A DNA stretch of 6,367 nucleotides, from assembly GCA_900550415.1 (NCBI GenBank), contig URSO01000085.1:1-6367 (forward strand), written 5' to 3'. Position numbers and translations under genes: made by a program. The notes under the pieces were generated by a model. The model saw only the letters and a program-made list of their open reading frames with translations, was not told the DNA's origin and did no database searches. Numbering within the stretch: position 1 is the stretch's first letter; each line of letters opens with the position of its first letter. Shown piece after piece: positions 1 to 5,501 of the stretch. This DNA comes from an uncultured Collinsella sp. (GTDB lineage Bacteria; Actinomycetota; Coriobacteriia; Coriobacteriales; Coriobacteriaceae).

Positions 1-206
1 CGGCGGAGCCTCCTTGCGTCCTGCGGAATGTTTTCAGAGCTTTGCCCTGTGGAGTCCCTGCCGCTACGTAGTATTCAGGGAATCTGGAGTGGACGGCGGC
101 TTGGCTACGAGCTGGGGCTGAAAATCTGAATGGATGGGTGTCGTTGCTGGAAGCGCAGGCGTTACTGGCGATGGTAACTTTGGGACTGGAATTTCCGCCT
201 GCTAGT
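1..206. other. Left flank with no supported gene
   Basis: I can assign no gene here. The plus strand has a reading frame open from base 1 to a TGA at 127-129. It ends in residues GRRLGYELGLKI, so it could be the 3' end of a plus-strand gene that begins outside the window, but nothing in it matches a family I know. The minus strand also has a long frame without stops, but I see no plausible start with a ribosome binding site. A 6-bp inverted repeat (TCCCTG at 55-60, CAGGGA at 76-81) surrounds the palindrome CTACGTAG; its meaning is unknown. Intergenic or degenerate DNA is the likeliest reading. Confidence 0.25.
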
Positions 207-245
207 AAAAAGGCCTCCGGAGCTGTTGCTCTGGAGGCCTTTTTT
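207..245 (-). terminator. Rho-independent terminator downstream of ackA (copy 1), symmetric
   Basis: The left arm AAAAAGGCCTCC (207-218) pairs with GGAGGCCTTTTT (233-244). The stem extends inward through GGAG/CTCT with one G-T wobble, leaving a 6-nt loop at 223-228. On the minus strand the hairpin begins 19 bp after the acetate kinase stop codon and ends in a T tract. The A tract on the opposite side mirrors it, so the same hairpin could also stop plus-strand transcription entering from the left edge. Confidence 0.9.
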
Positions 246-263
246 CAATTACAAACGAATGCG

Positions 264-1442
264 TTAGTTGTTCTTGGTCAGACGCTCGACGTCGTGGGCA
301 ATCATGTATTCCTCGTCGGTGGGGATGACCATGACCGTGACGGCGGAACCGGCGGCGCTGATGACCTGTGGGCCGTTGCCCACGGCCTCGCGGTTCTTGT
401 TGTTGTCGATGCGCACGCCCAGCCACTCAAAGCAGTCGCAGAAGGCCTTGCGGATCGACCAGTCATTCTCGCCGATGCCGGCGGTAAAGGTAATGGTGTC
501 CACGCCCGCCATGGAGGCAATCATGGAACCAGCCTGCTGCATGGCCTTGTATGCGAACATATCGAAGGCGAGCAGGCAGCGCTCGTCACCCTCGGAAGCG
601 CGCGTACGAATGTCACGGGCATCGTTGGAGATACCCGAGATGGCAAGCAGACCGGACTGCTTGTTCATCATGTCGTCGACTTCCTGGTAACTGTAGCCGC
701 CCTCGCGCTGCAGATAGCACACAGTGGCCGGGTCGATGGAACCGCAACGGGTACCCATCATCAGGCCGTCGAGCGGTGTGAGACCCATCGTGGTGTCGCG
801 GCACACACCATCCTCGATGGCGGCAAGCGAGACGCCGTTGCCCAAATGGCACGAGAGCAGGCGGTGGCAGCGCGAGCCCAGAATCTCCTTGGCCATCATC
901 CACTCGTAGCGGTGGCTCGTACCGTGGGCGCCGTACTTGCGCACGTGGTACTTGTCGCACACGTCCTTGGGCAGCGCATAGGTGTAGGCAACCTCGGGCA
1001 TGGTCATGTGGAACGAGGTGTCGAAGACGGCCACGTTGGGCAGCTCCGGATACTTCTCGCGGCAATATTCGATTGCCGCGGCCTCGCCGTAATTGTGCAG
1101 CGGGGCGAGCGGGGCCACCTCAAGGATCTTAGCCATGACCTCATCGTCGACGACCGCGGAATCATCGAAGTGCCAGCCACCCTGAACGATACGGTGGCCG
1201 ATGCCATCGATCGTAAAGTCGGTCTTCTCGAGCTCCTCGAGCACGCGCGCAATGGCGCAGCGATGATCGGGAAAAGGAATCTCCTCGGTCAGCTTGGCAC
1301 CACCGTTCTCGGAGTAGCCAAAGGTGCCCATCTCCGAGCCGATACGCTCGCAGTTGCCCTTGGCGAAAACCTCGCGAGTATCGGTGTCCAAAAGCTGATA
1401 TTTAAGACTTGAGCTACCAGCGTTGACAACAAGTACGTTCAT
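264..1442 (-). CDS. ackA: Acetate kinase, copy 1 (canonical active site)
   Basis: This encodes a complete 392-residue cytosolic acetate kinase of the ASKHA fold, the usual length for the family. It makes ATP and acetate from acetyl phosphate and ADP, or the reverse. Visible motifs are the N-terminal phosphate loop NAGSSSLK (N7, S12), GIGHRIVQGG (R84, matching R91 of the Methanosarcina thermophila enzyme), FDTSFH (D141), GAHGTSH (H173, H177), CHLGNG (H199, N202), MGTRCG (R232), TAGIGEN (G322, N326) and the C-terminal PTDEE. All classical catalytic positions are kept except that the pocket Phe before the catalytic His is Ala172. I chose the ATG at 1440-1442 because the family N-terminus MNVLVVNAGSS starts there, 4 bp after AAAGGAG; an upstream GTG at 1494-1496 would add 18 unrelated residues. 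A paralogue lies 164 bp upstream in the same direction. No phosphotransacetylase gene adjoins it within the window. Confidence 0.96.
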   Translation of the reverse strand: MNVLVVNAGSSSLKYQLLDTDTREVFAKGNCERIGSEMGTFGYSENGGAKLTEEIPFPDHRCAIARVLEELEKTDFTIDGIGHRIVQGGWHFDDSAVVDDEVMAKILEVAPLAPLHNYGEAAAIEYCREKYPELPNVAVFDTSFHMTMPEVAYTYALPKDVCDKYHVRKYGAHGTSHRYEWMMAKEILGSRCHRLLSCHLGNGVSLAAIEDGVCRDTTMGLTPLDGLMMGTRCGSIDPATVCYLQREGGYSYQEVDDMMNKQSGLLAISGISNDARDIRTRASEGDERCLLAFDMFAYKAMQQAGSMIASMAGVDTITFTAGIGENDWSIRKAFCDCFEWLGVRIDNNKNREAVGNGPQVISAAGSAVTVMVIPTDEEYMIAHDVERLTKNN

Positions 1443-1497
1443 GAGACTCCTTTGCAGTGCAATACGGTCGGCGCAGGCCCCTAAAGGCGGCCGCACA

Positions 1498-1525
1498 ATA
1501 ATAAGAAGTTATCACATCTTGATAA
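1498..1525 (-). promoter_or_regulatory. Possible promoter of ackA copy 1
   Basis: Read on the minus strand, TTATCA (1520-1525) and TATTAT (1498-1503) are separated by 16 bp and could act as -35 and -10 boxes. Transcription would start near 1490, giving a leader of about 50 nt with the AAAGGAG ribosome binding site. The -10 match is fair and the -35 is weak. The upstream gene has its own terminator just before, so a promoter is needed somewhere in this gap. The exact boxes are inferred. Confidence 0.35.
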
Positions 1526-1535
1526 ATAGCTATCA
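1509..1535. promoter_or_regulatory. Candidate operator: palindrome cluster upstream of ackA copy 1
   Basis: TTATCA-CATCT-TGATAA (1509-1525) is a perfect 6-bp inverted repeat with a 5-bp spacer. The right half-site is used again by TATCA at 1531-1535 (TGATA-N6-TATCA, 1520-1535). Three half-sites of the same motif thus lie in 27 bp, about 67 bp before the start codon and over the possible -35 box. This is the arrangement expected for a dimeric repressor or activator, but I cannot name the protein. The tract is also AT-rich, so a chance repeat is possible. I saw no copy in front of the other acetate kinase gene. Confidence 0.45.
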
Positions 1536-1556
1536 GGCATATCGCCCAACGAGCGC

Positions 1557-1595
1557 AAAAGAGGGGCTGAACGGCATGCTGTCGTCCAGCCCCTC
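1557..1595 (-). terminator. Rho-independent terminator downstream of ackA (copy 2)
   Basis: GAGGGGCTG (1561-1569) pairs perfectly with CAGCCCCTC (1587-1595). After one mismatch the inner ACG/CGT pairs can extend the stem. On the minus strand the hairpin begins 11 bp after the stop codon and is followed by TTTT (1557-1560), a short U tract. It separates the transcript of the upstream acetate kinase from the downstream one, although read-through is possible. Confidence 0.85.
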
Positions 1596-1606
1596 CCTTC
1601 TTACAA

Positions 1607-2785
1607 TTATTTGCCGTTGACGATGCGCTCGACGTCGGAAGCGATCATGAACTCCTCGTCCGTGGGGATGACGAAGATCTTGACCTTGGAATCCTTGGCG
1701 GACAGGCACCAAGCGCCGTCGCCACGCAGAGCGTTGCGGGCATGGTCCATCTTAACACCCATAAAGGCGAGACGGTCGGCCACGCCAGCGCGGACGGCCG
1801 GAGCGTGCTCGCCGATGCCGGCCGTGAAGACCAGGGTGTCCATGCCGCACATGGAAGTAGCCATCTCGGCAGCCTTGGCGGCAATCTTGTAGACGAACAT
1901 ATCGAAGGCGAGCTGAGCCTCGGGGTCACCAGCGGCGGCGAGCTCCTCGACGTTGCGGCAGTCGTTGGTCTTGCCGCCGGTCACGGCAAGCAGACCAGAC
2001 TTCTTGTTCATCATCTCGTCAACCTCGTCGAAGGTATAGCCACCCTCGCGCTGCAGGTAGCACACGGTGGCCGGGTCGATGGAGCCGCAGCGGGTGCCCA
2101 TCATGACGCCGTCGAGCGGCGTCAGGCCCATGGTGGTGTCCATGCACTTGCCGTCCTCGATGGCGCACAGGGAAGCGCCGGAACCGATGTGGCACACGAC
2201 GACCTTGCGAGCCTCGCCGTTGGTCATCTCGGCAACCTTCTTGGAGATGTAGCGGTAGCTGGTGCCGTGGGCGCCGTACTTACGGATGTGCAGCTTGTCG
2301 CAGACGTCCTTGGGCAGGGCGTAGGTCTTGGCGACCTCGGGCATGTTGAAGTGGAAAGCGGTGTCGTAGACCGTGACGTTGGGCAGGTCGGGATACTGCT
2401 CCAGGCAGTACTCGATAACGTTGGCCTCGGGGTTGTTGTGCAGCGGGGCGAGCGGAGCGACCTCGCGGATCTTGGCGAGGACGTCCTCGTCGACGAGAGA
2501 GGAATCGCCAAAGTACCAACCGCCCTGAACGATACGGTGGCCAATGCCCTCGATCTTGACGCCGTTAGCCTCGAGGTCTTTCAGGACGACCTCGATGGCG
2601 ACCTTGTGGTCGGGGAACTCGATGTTCTCGGTCACCTTCTTGGAGCCGTTGGCAGCGTGGGTGAAGGTACCGCCGGTAAAGCAGACGCGCTCGCAGGAGC
2701 CCTTTGCGGACACCTTGTGGGACTTGGTATCGATGACCTGATACTTAAGGGTCGAAGATCCTGCGTTGACGACCAGAACGTTCAT
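1607..2785 (-). CDS. ackA: Acetate kinase, copy 2 (variant active-site motifs)
   Basis: This encodes a complete 392-residue acetate kinase, the same length as the downstream paralogue and about 60% identical to it by hand count. R84 in GIGHRIVQGG, D141 in YDTAFH, H173 in GAHGTS, H199, R232 in MGTRCG and the PTDEE tail are kept. Four motif positions differ from the classical enzyme: Thr12 for Ser, Tyr177 for His in HGTSH, Ser202 for Asn in the HLGNG phosphate motif (here CHIGSG), and His327 for Asn in GIGEN. The frame is intact and the codons strongly favour G/C endings, so it does not look like a decaying copy and may be well expressed. The ATG at 2783-2785 has GGGAG 4 bp upstream. TAA stops lie in frame at 1607-1609 and 1601-1603. 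Acetate kinase is the sound family call; the preferred acyl or phosphoryl substrate could differ. Confidence 0.94.
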   Translation of the reverse strand: MNVLVVNAGSSTLKYQVIDTKSHKVSAKGSCERVCFTGGTFTHAANGSKKVTENIEFPDHKVAIEVVLKDLEANGVKIEGIGHRIVQGGWYFGDSSLVDEDVLAKIREVAPLAPLHNNPEANVIEYCLEQYPDLPNVTVYDTAFHFNMPEVAKTYALPKDVCDKLHIRKYGAHGTSYRYISKKVAEMTNGEARKVVVCHIGSGASLCAIEDGKCMDTTMGLTPLDGVMMGTRCGSIDPATVCYLQREGGYTFDEVDEMMNKKSGLLAVTGGKTNDCRNVEELAAAGDPEAQLAFDMFVYKIAAKAAEMATSMCGMDTLVFTAGIGEHAPAVRAGVADRLAFMGVKMDHARNALRGDGAWCLSAKDSKVKIFVIPTDEEFMIASDVERIVNGK

Positions 2786-2838
2786 GTGTCTCCCTACTAA
2801 CAGGCGGTGTGGCGCCGCCAGGTTACATACGCTTCAAT

Positions 2839-2877
2839 AATAAACCCAAACGCACTCGCGCTCGGGTTTATTGCGTT
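2839..2877 (-). terminator. Hairpin terminator after the MFS gene, with a competing fold
   Basis: AATAAACCC (2839-2847) and GGGTTTATT (2864-2872) form a perfect 9-bp stem around a 16-nt loop, 33 bp after the transporter stop codon on the minus strand. The U tract is poor (the descending arm ends in TTTATTATT). A second perfect pairing, AACGCA (2849-2854) with TGCGTT (2872-2877), uses the loop and the 5' flank and shares base 2872, so the two helices compete or form a pseudoknot. The element leaves only about 50 bp before the acetate kinase start at 2785. I could not find a convincing promoter there. Confidence 0.6.
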
Positions 2878-2905
2878 GATATATAAGTTATCGATGCCCA
2901 AATAC

Positions 2906-4066
2906 TCACGGTCTTTGACTTGTAAGACGAAATAGCTCGGGGATATACACCAGGGAAGAAATCCCGAGCGCAACAAGCAATACGACTCGAATGCCCGCAA
3001 CGCTACTCAACACAGCGTTGAGCAGATAGAAAAGAACGGCACCCACCGCCACCATCTGGCTTTGAACCGAAATCAGTGAACAGCGCATCGAAGAATCGGC
3101 AGCATTTTGGAAAACTGAGTATTTGATTGGGGCAAACAACGAGTACGCAACCGTCTGAAGCACATAGAACACGGGCAGCAAATTAACCGGAGTAAGGGGA
3201 ATCAAAAACAAAGCTGTCAATGCTAAGCGAATGATGCCGCAAATTCGCGCAAAACGGCCCTTGTCGACACGAGCAATCACACTGGGAACAATAAACCCTA
3301 TGGAGGCGGAGGCAAGGAGCTGGACTGCAATGGTCACGCCCGAAGCGACGGCATTCATTCCGCGGCCTGCAAGCAACAGTGAGAAAAAGTCTTCCAGGGC
3401 GACGAAGGCAAATGCCTGAGAACAATCCATGATGAACGCTGACCGAAGAATGCCATTACCCGTAATAACAGCACCGATCATCTTCGGGGTCATTCCACGC
3501 TCAGGTGTCGCCGCAGTGCCCCCTCTTCGCATCTCAGGAATGCAGATAACGACAACCAACGTCAACACCATTGCGATGATATCTGCCGAAAGACCAATGA
3601 GGTATGCACCGACGGACGAAATGAAACCGCCCACACAAGCGGAGATGGCATAAGAGGCATAGAAAACAAATCGCTCAACGACATTAAGTCTTACGAGCTG
3701 GTCCTGAGAGACGCTGTCAATGTAAATCGCTTCTATGGATCCGCTCACACATGCAACGGCAAAACCTTTGAGAGCAAACGCGCCGATTAAAAGCAAAGGA
3801 GAACGGACGAGAAGCAGGGCGGCGTAGTATCCAAGCATTCCCACAACGCCAACGAGACCGCTAGTCTTTCGTCCAAACCTATCAGCAATATAGCCAGTGG
3901 GAACTTCAAGGATGAACTTGCTCACTTGATATGCAATCATCATGCTAGAAATCGCTACCATCGAAAGCCCGACGAACTCAAGGTAGACAGTTAGAAAATA
4001 CAAGATGGTGCTGAAGTTCGACAGAAAAACGAACGTCATATAAAGCAAAACCGTACGGTTTTTCAT
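2906..4066 (-). CDS. MFS family transporter, probable efflux type
   Basis: This encodes a 386-residue inner-membrane protein with about twelve hydrophobic segments (roughly residues 7-27, 35-55, 71-88, 90-110, 134-156, 159-177, 205-228, 240-262, 275-292, 296-314, 333-355, 358-376). A charged central loop near 178-195 splits it into two six-helix halves. Between helices 2 and 3 is the MFS motif A signature EVPTGYIADRFGRK (54-67), with the conserved Asp, Arg and Gly. That EvPTG variant is common in poorly characterised drug-efflux-like MFS proteins; the substrate cannot be read from the sequence. The ATG at 4064-4066 is preferred because GGAGG lies 7 bp upstream; an in-frame TTG at 4088-4090 would put that site inside the gene. 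A LysR-type gene lies 119 bp upstream on the same strand, so it may control this transporter. GC content is lower than in the flanking genes. Confidence 0.9.
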   Translation of the reverse strand: MKNRTVLLYMTFVFLSNFSTILYFLTVYLEFVGLSMVAISSMMIAYQVSKFILEVPTGYIADRFGRKTSGLVGVVGMLGYYAALLLVRSPLLLIGAFALKGFAVACVSGSIEAIYIDSVSQDQLVRLNVVERFVFYASYAISACVGGFISSVGAYLIGLSADIIAMVLTLVVVICIPEMRRGGTAATPERGMTPKMIGAVITGNGILRSAFIMDCSQAFAFVALEDFFSLLLAGRGMNAVASGVTIAVQLLASASIGFIVPSVIARVDKGRFARICGIIRLALTALFLIPLTPVNLLPVFYVLQTVAYSLFAPIKYSVFQNAADSSMRCSLISVQSQMVAVGAVLFYLLNAVLSSVAGIRVVLLVALGISSLVYIPELFRLTSQRP

Positions 4067-4148
4067 GCTCCGCCCTCCAAGAGTCAGCAATCTAAATCGG
4101 AATCTTGGAAAAGCATGAGGGCAAAGCTGTCAGCTATGTGTTACAAGG

Positions 4149-4167
4149 CGTCAATAATCACTTGACG
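4149..4167. promoter_or_regulatory. Candidate operator: 19-bp inverted repeat between LysR and MFS genes
   Basis: CGTCAA (4149-4154) and TTGACG (4162-4167) form a perfect 6-bp inverted repeat with a 7-bp spacer. It lies 18 bp after the LysR-type gene's stop codon and about 83 bp before the transporter start. No U tract follows on the minus strand, so a terminator is unlikely. Position and symmetry fit a binding site for the LysR-type protein or another dimeric regulator. It is not a strict T-N11-A box. On the minus strand the TTGACG half is also a near-consensus -35 box, but I see no good -10 at the right distance. Confidence 0.4.
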
Positions 4168-4185
4168 TCTCGAAGCCAATTAATT

Positions 4186-5076
4186 TCACGAAGCAAGATG
4201 ACGCAATAGGTGCAGAAAAACCGTCTGGTGTCGATCAGTCCAGGAATTTTGCCGATAGCAAAAGTAGATAGGCAAGGTTACATCACGCGAACCTTCAATG
4301 GAGCACTCACTCACTTCTGACCCATCCGATGCGAGAGAGGACCCAGACAAACTCAATATCAATCCCCCGGCTTGAAGAAACTCAGTCTGAGCCCTGCTTC
4401 CGTATTCAACATCACGGAAGCGAAAATTGACGAGCTGGGCTTCGGGACATTGATTGATTGCATTGAGACAGGGTGACAAATTAATGGGAACAGCGAGCCT
4501 GCCGCCCAGTAACTCGCGAATGGTCATGGCGCCCACAGATTGATGACCCGCTGGGCACGAAAGAACCTTGAGCTCTTTTTCACCCAAATATTTTGAAGAA
4601 AGGACGCTGTCCCGTGGTTCCTCGAATGAGATAGCCGCGTCCGAAATTCCAAGTATAAGTGATTCAAAGCATGTTGCCGTTGGCTGATGCCACACATCAA
4701 GATGAATCTGAGGGTGCGAGCGTTCAAACGAGTCATACCATTTTTCGGCAAAAAGGCGCCCCCGTCCATGAAGGCAGGGGGCGTAAAGACGAAAGTGGCC
4801 ATCGGGCGAAACGCCGTCGCCCCTCGATTGAGCGTACTTTTTGAGATCGTCGACTTGTGCCAAGATCACGCGTGCACGACGTGCAAATTCTCTGCCCGCC
4901 GGAGACAAAACAGCCTCCCCCGCCGATCGGTCGAGCAAAACAATCTGATACTCAGATTCCAACTTTTTGATTGCCGACGAAACGGCCTGCGGACTCACAT
5001 GAACGGCGCGAGCTGCTTTGCGCACGCCGCCATAGTTCGCTACCGCTTGAAGGTATTCGAGTTGAGAAAGCTGCAT
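4186..5076 (-). CDS. LysR-type transcriptional regulator
   Basis: This is a 296-residue protein of typical LysR-family length. Residues 1-60 are the winged helix-turn-helix: MQLSQLEYLQAVANYGG, then AARAVHVSPQAVSSAIKKLE as the recognition region (21-40), then the LLDR-AGEAVLSPAG wing (47-61). A linker helix follows (about 62-85). Residues from about 93 to the end form the periplasmic-binding-protein-like effector domain, which is divergent, with Cys at 101, 136, 174, 203, 210, 258 and 273. The ATG at 5074-5076 has GGAG 6 bp upstream. It is co-directional with the MFS gene rather than divergent from it, so it is a plausible but unproven regulator of that gene. Only 41 bp separate it from the HIT gene stop, with no terminator seen, so read-through from the HIT gene is possible. 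GC is low locally (a sampled 60-base line, 4441-4500, is 45%). The effector is unknown. Confidence 0.92.
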   Translation of the reverse strand: MQLSQLEYLQAVANYGGVRKAARAVHVSPQAVSSAIKKLESEYQIVLLDRSAGEAVLSPAGREFARRARVILAQVDDLKKYAQSRGDGVSPDGHFRLYAPCLHGRGRLFAEKWYDSFERSHPQIHLDVWHQPTATCFESLILGISDAAISFEEPRDSVLSSKYLGEKELKVLSCPAGHQSVGAMTIRELLGGRLAVPINLSPCLNAINQCPEAQLVNFRFRDVEYGSRAQTEFLQAGGLILSLSGSSLASDGSEVSECSIEGSRDVTLPIYFCYRQNSWTDRHQTVFLHLLRHLAS

Positions 5077-5117
5077 AGATTACTCCAAAGGCAGCCAAGT
5101 CGACGGGCTACGCGCCC

Positions 5118-5453
5118 TCAGATGAGGTTCTCGCCCAGGTTCTTGCCGCCGAGGACGTGCATGTGGAAGTGCATGACGGTCTGGCCGGCGTTGACACCCT
5201 TGTTGGAAATGACGCGGAAACCGTCCTCCAGACCCTTGGCCTTGGCGACCTCCTGGATGGCGTGAGCCATGGCGCCCATGGTCTCGGCAGGCACGTTGTC
5301 GGCGATGTCGCTGTAGTGCTTCTTGGGGATCACGAGCGTGTGGACCGGCGCCTGGGGGTTAAGGTCGTCGAACGCGATGACCTGATCGTCCTCGTAGACG
5401 ACGGTCGAGGGGATATCGTGGTTGGCAATTTTGCAGAAGATGCAATCACACAT
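5118..5453 (-). CDS. HIT family (HinT-like) nucleotide-binding hydrolase
   Basis: This is a 111-residue cytosolic protein of the histidine triad superfamily, the usual length for the HinT branch, whose members hydrolyse purine nucleoside phosphoramidates such as AMP-lysine. The signature HFHMHVLGG puts the triad at H95, H97 and H99, with H99 in the position expected to be the nucleophile. The N-terminus CDCIFCKIA has the Cys-x-x-Cys pair often seen in bacterial members, where it may bind zinc, followed by the usual FDDLNPQAPVH and IPKKHY segments. The start is the ATG at 5451-5453, with AAAGGA 6 bp upstream and the family N-terminus beginning there; the in-frame TTG at 5475-5477 would overlap the promoter-like element. 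It lies 48 bp after xseB in the same direction and probably shares transcription with it. The physiological substrate is unknown. Confidence 0.95.
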   Translation of the reverse strand: MCDCIFCKIANHDIPSTVVYEDDQVIAFDDLNPQAPVHTLVIPKKHYSDIADNVPAETMGAMAHAIQEVAKAKGLEDGFRVISNKGVNAGQTVMHFHMHVLGGKNLGENLI

Positions 5454-5471
5454 GGTTGTTCCTTTCTCACA

Positions 5472-5494
5472 GACCAAGGTAATTATATTTGGTC
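5472..5494 (-). promoter_or_regulatory. Promoter-like element with palindrome upstream of the HIT gene
   Basis: A perfect TATAAT lies on the minus strand at 5482-5487, giving a predicted start near 5475 and a leader of about 22 nt. It falls in the spacer of a perfect 6-bp inverted repeat, GACCAA (5472-5477) and TTGGTC (5489-5494), so a protein bound there would block the -10 box. No good -35 box is visible (TCGTTC at 17 bp is poor). The pair could instead form a weak RNA hairpin between xseB and the HIT gene; there is no U tract, so termination is unlikely. Confidence 0.4.
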
Positions 5495-5501
5495 GGGATG
5501 G

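Noticed and set aside
138..1412. 424-codon open frame on the plus strand opposite ackA copy 1
   Set aside because: It is antisense to a clear acetate kinase. Its composition (long runs of Val, Gly, His, Asp, Ala) is what the complement of a G/C-ending gene gives, it has no recognisable motif, and it runs through the terminator hairpin.
1443..1496. N-terminal extension of ackA copy 1 from the GTG at 1494-1496
   Set aside because: The 18 extra residues have no counterpart in the family, and the ATG at 1440-1442 has a strong ribosome binding site and the conserved N-terminus.
1742..2800. 352-codon open frame on the plus strand opposite ackA copy 2
   Set aside because: The same kind of antisense shadow, rich in Val, Gly, Asp and Leu. 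The existence of similar shadows over both paralogues follows from their shared codon pattern.
2803..2819. GGCGG/CCGCC hairpin in the leader of ackA copy 2, considered as a riboswitch or terminator
   Set aside because: The stem is only 5 bp with a 7-nt loop, no U tract follows, and no known riboswitch layout fits in the short leader. It may be a chance GC-rich repeat.
4067..4090. Earlier TTG start for the MFS gene
   Set aside because: The ATG at 4064-4066 has a near-perfect GGAGG site at good distance; the TTG start would place that site inside the coding region.
4125..4136. AGCT-N3-AGCT repeat in the LysR-MFS gap
   Set aside because: Arms of four bases with a 3-bp spacer are expected by chance at this length.
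4687..5265. 192-codon plus-strand open frame across the LysR-type and HIT genes
   Set aside because: It lies antisense to two well-supported genes on the other strand, crosses their boundary, and shows no domain or ribosome binding site I can support.
5454..5477. Earlier TTG start for the HIT gene
   Set aside because: The added residues do not match HIT proteins, and the ATG at 5451-5453 has its own AAAGGA site.
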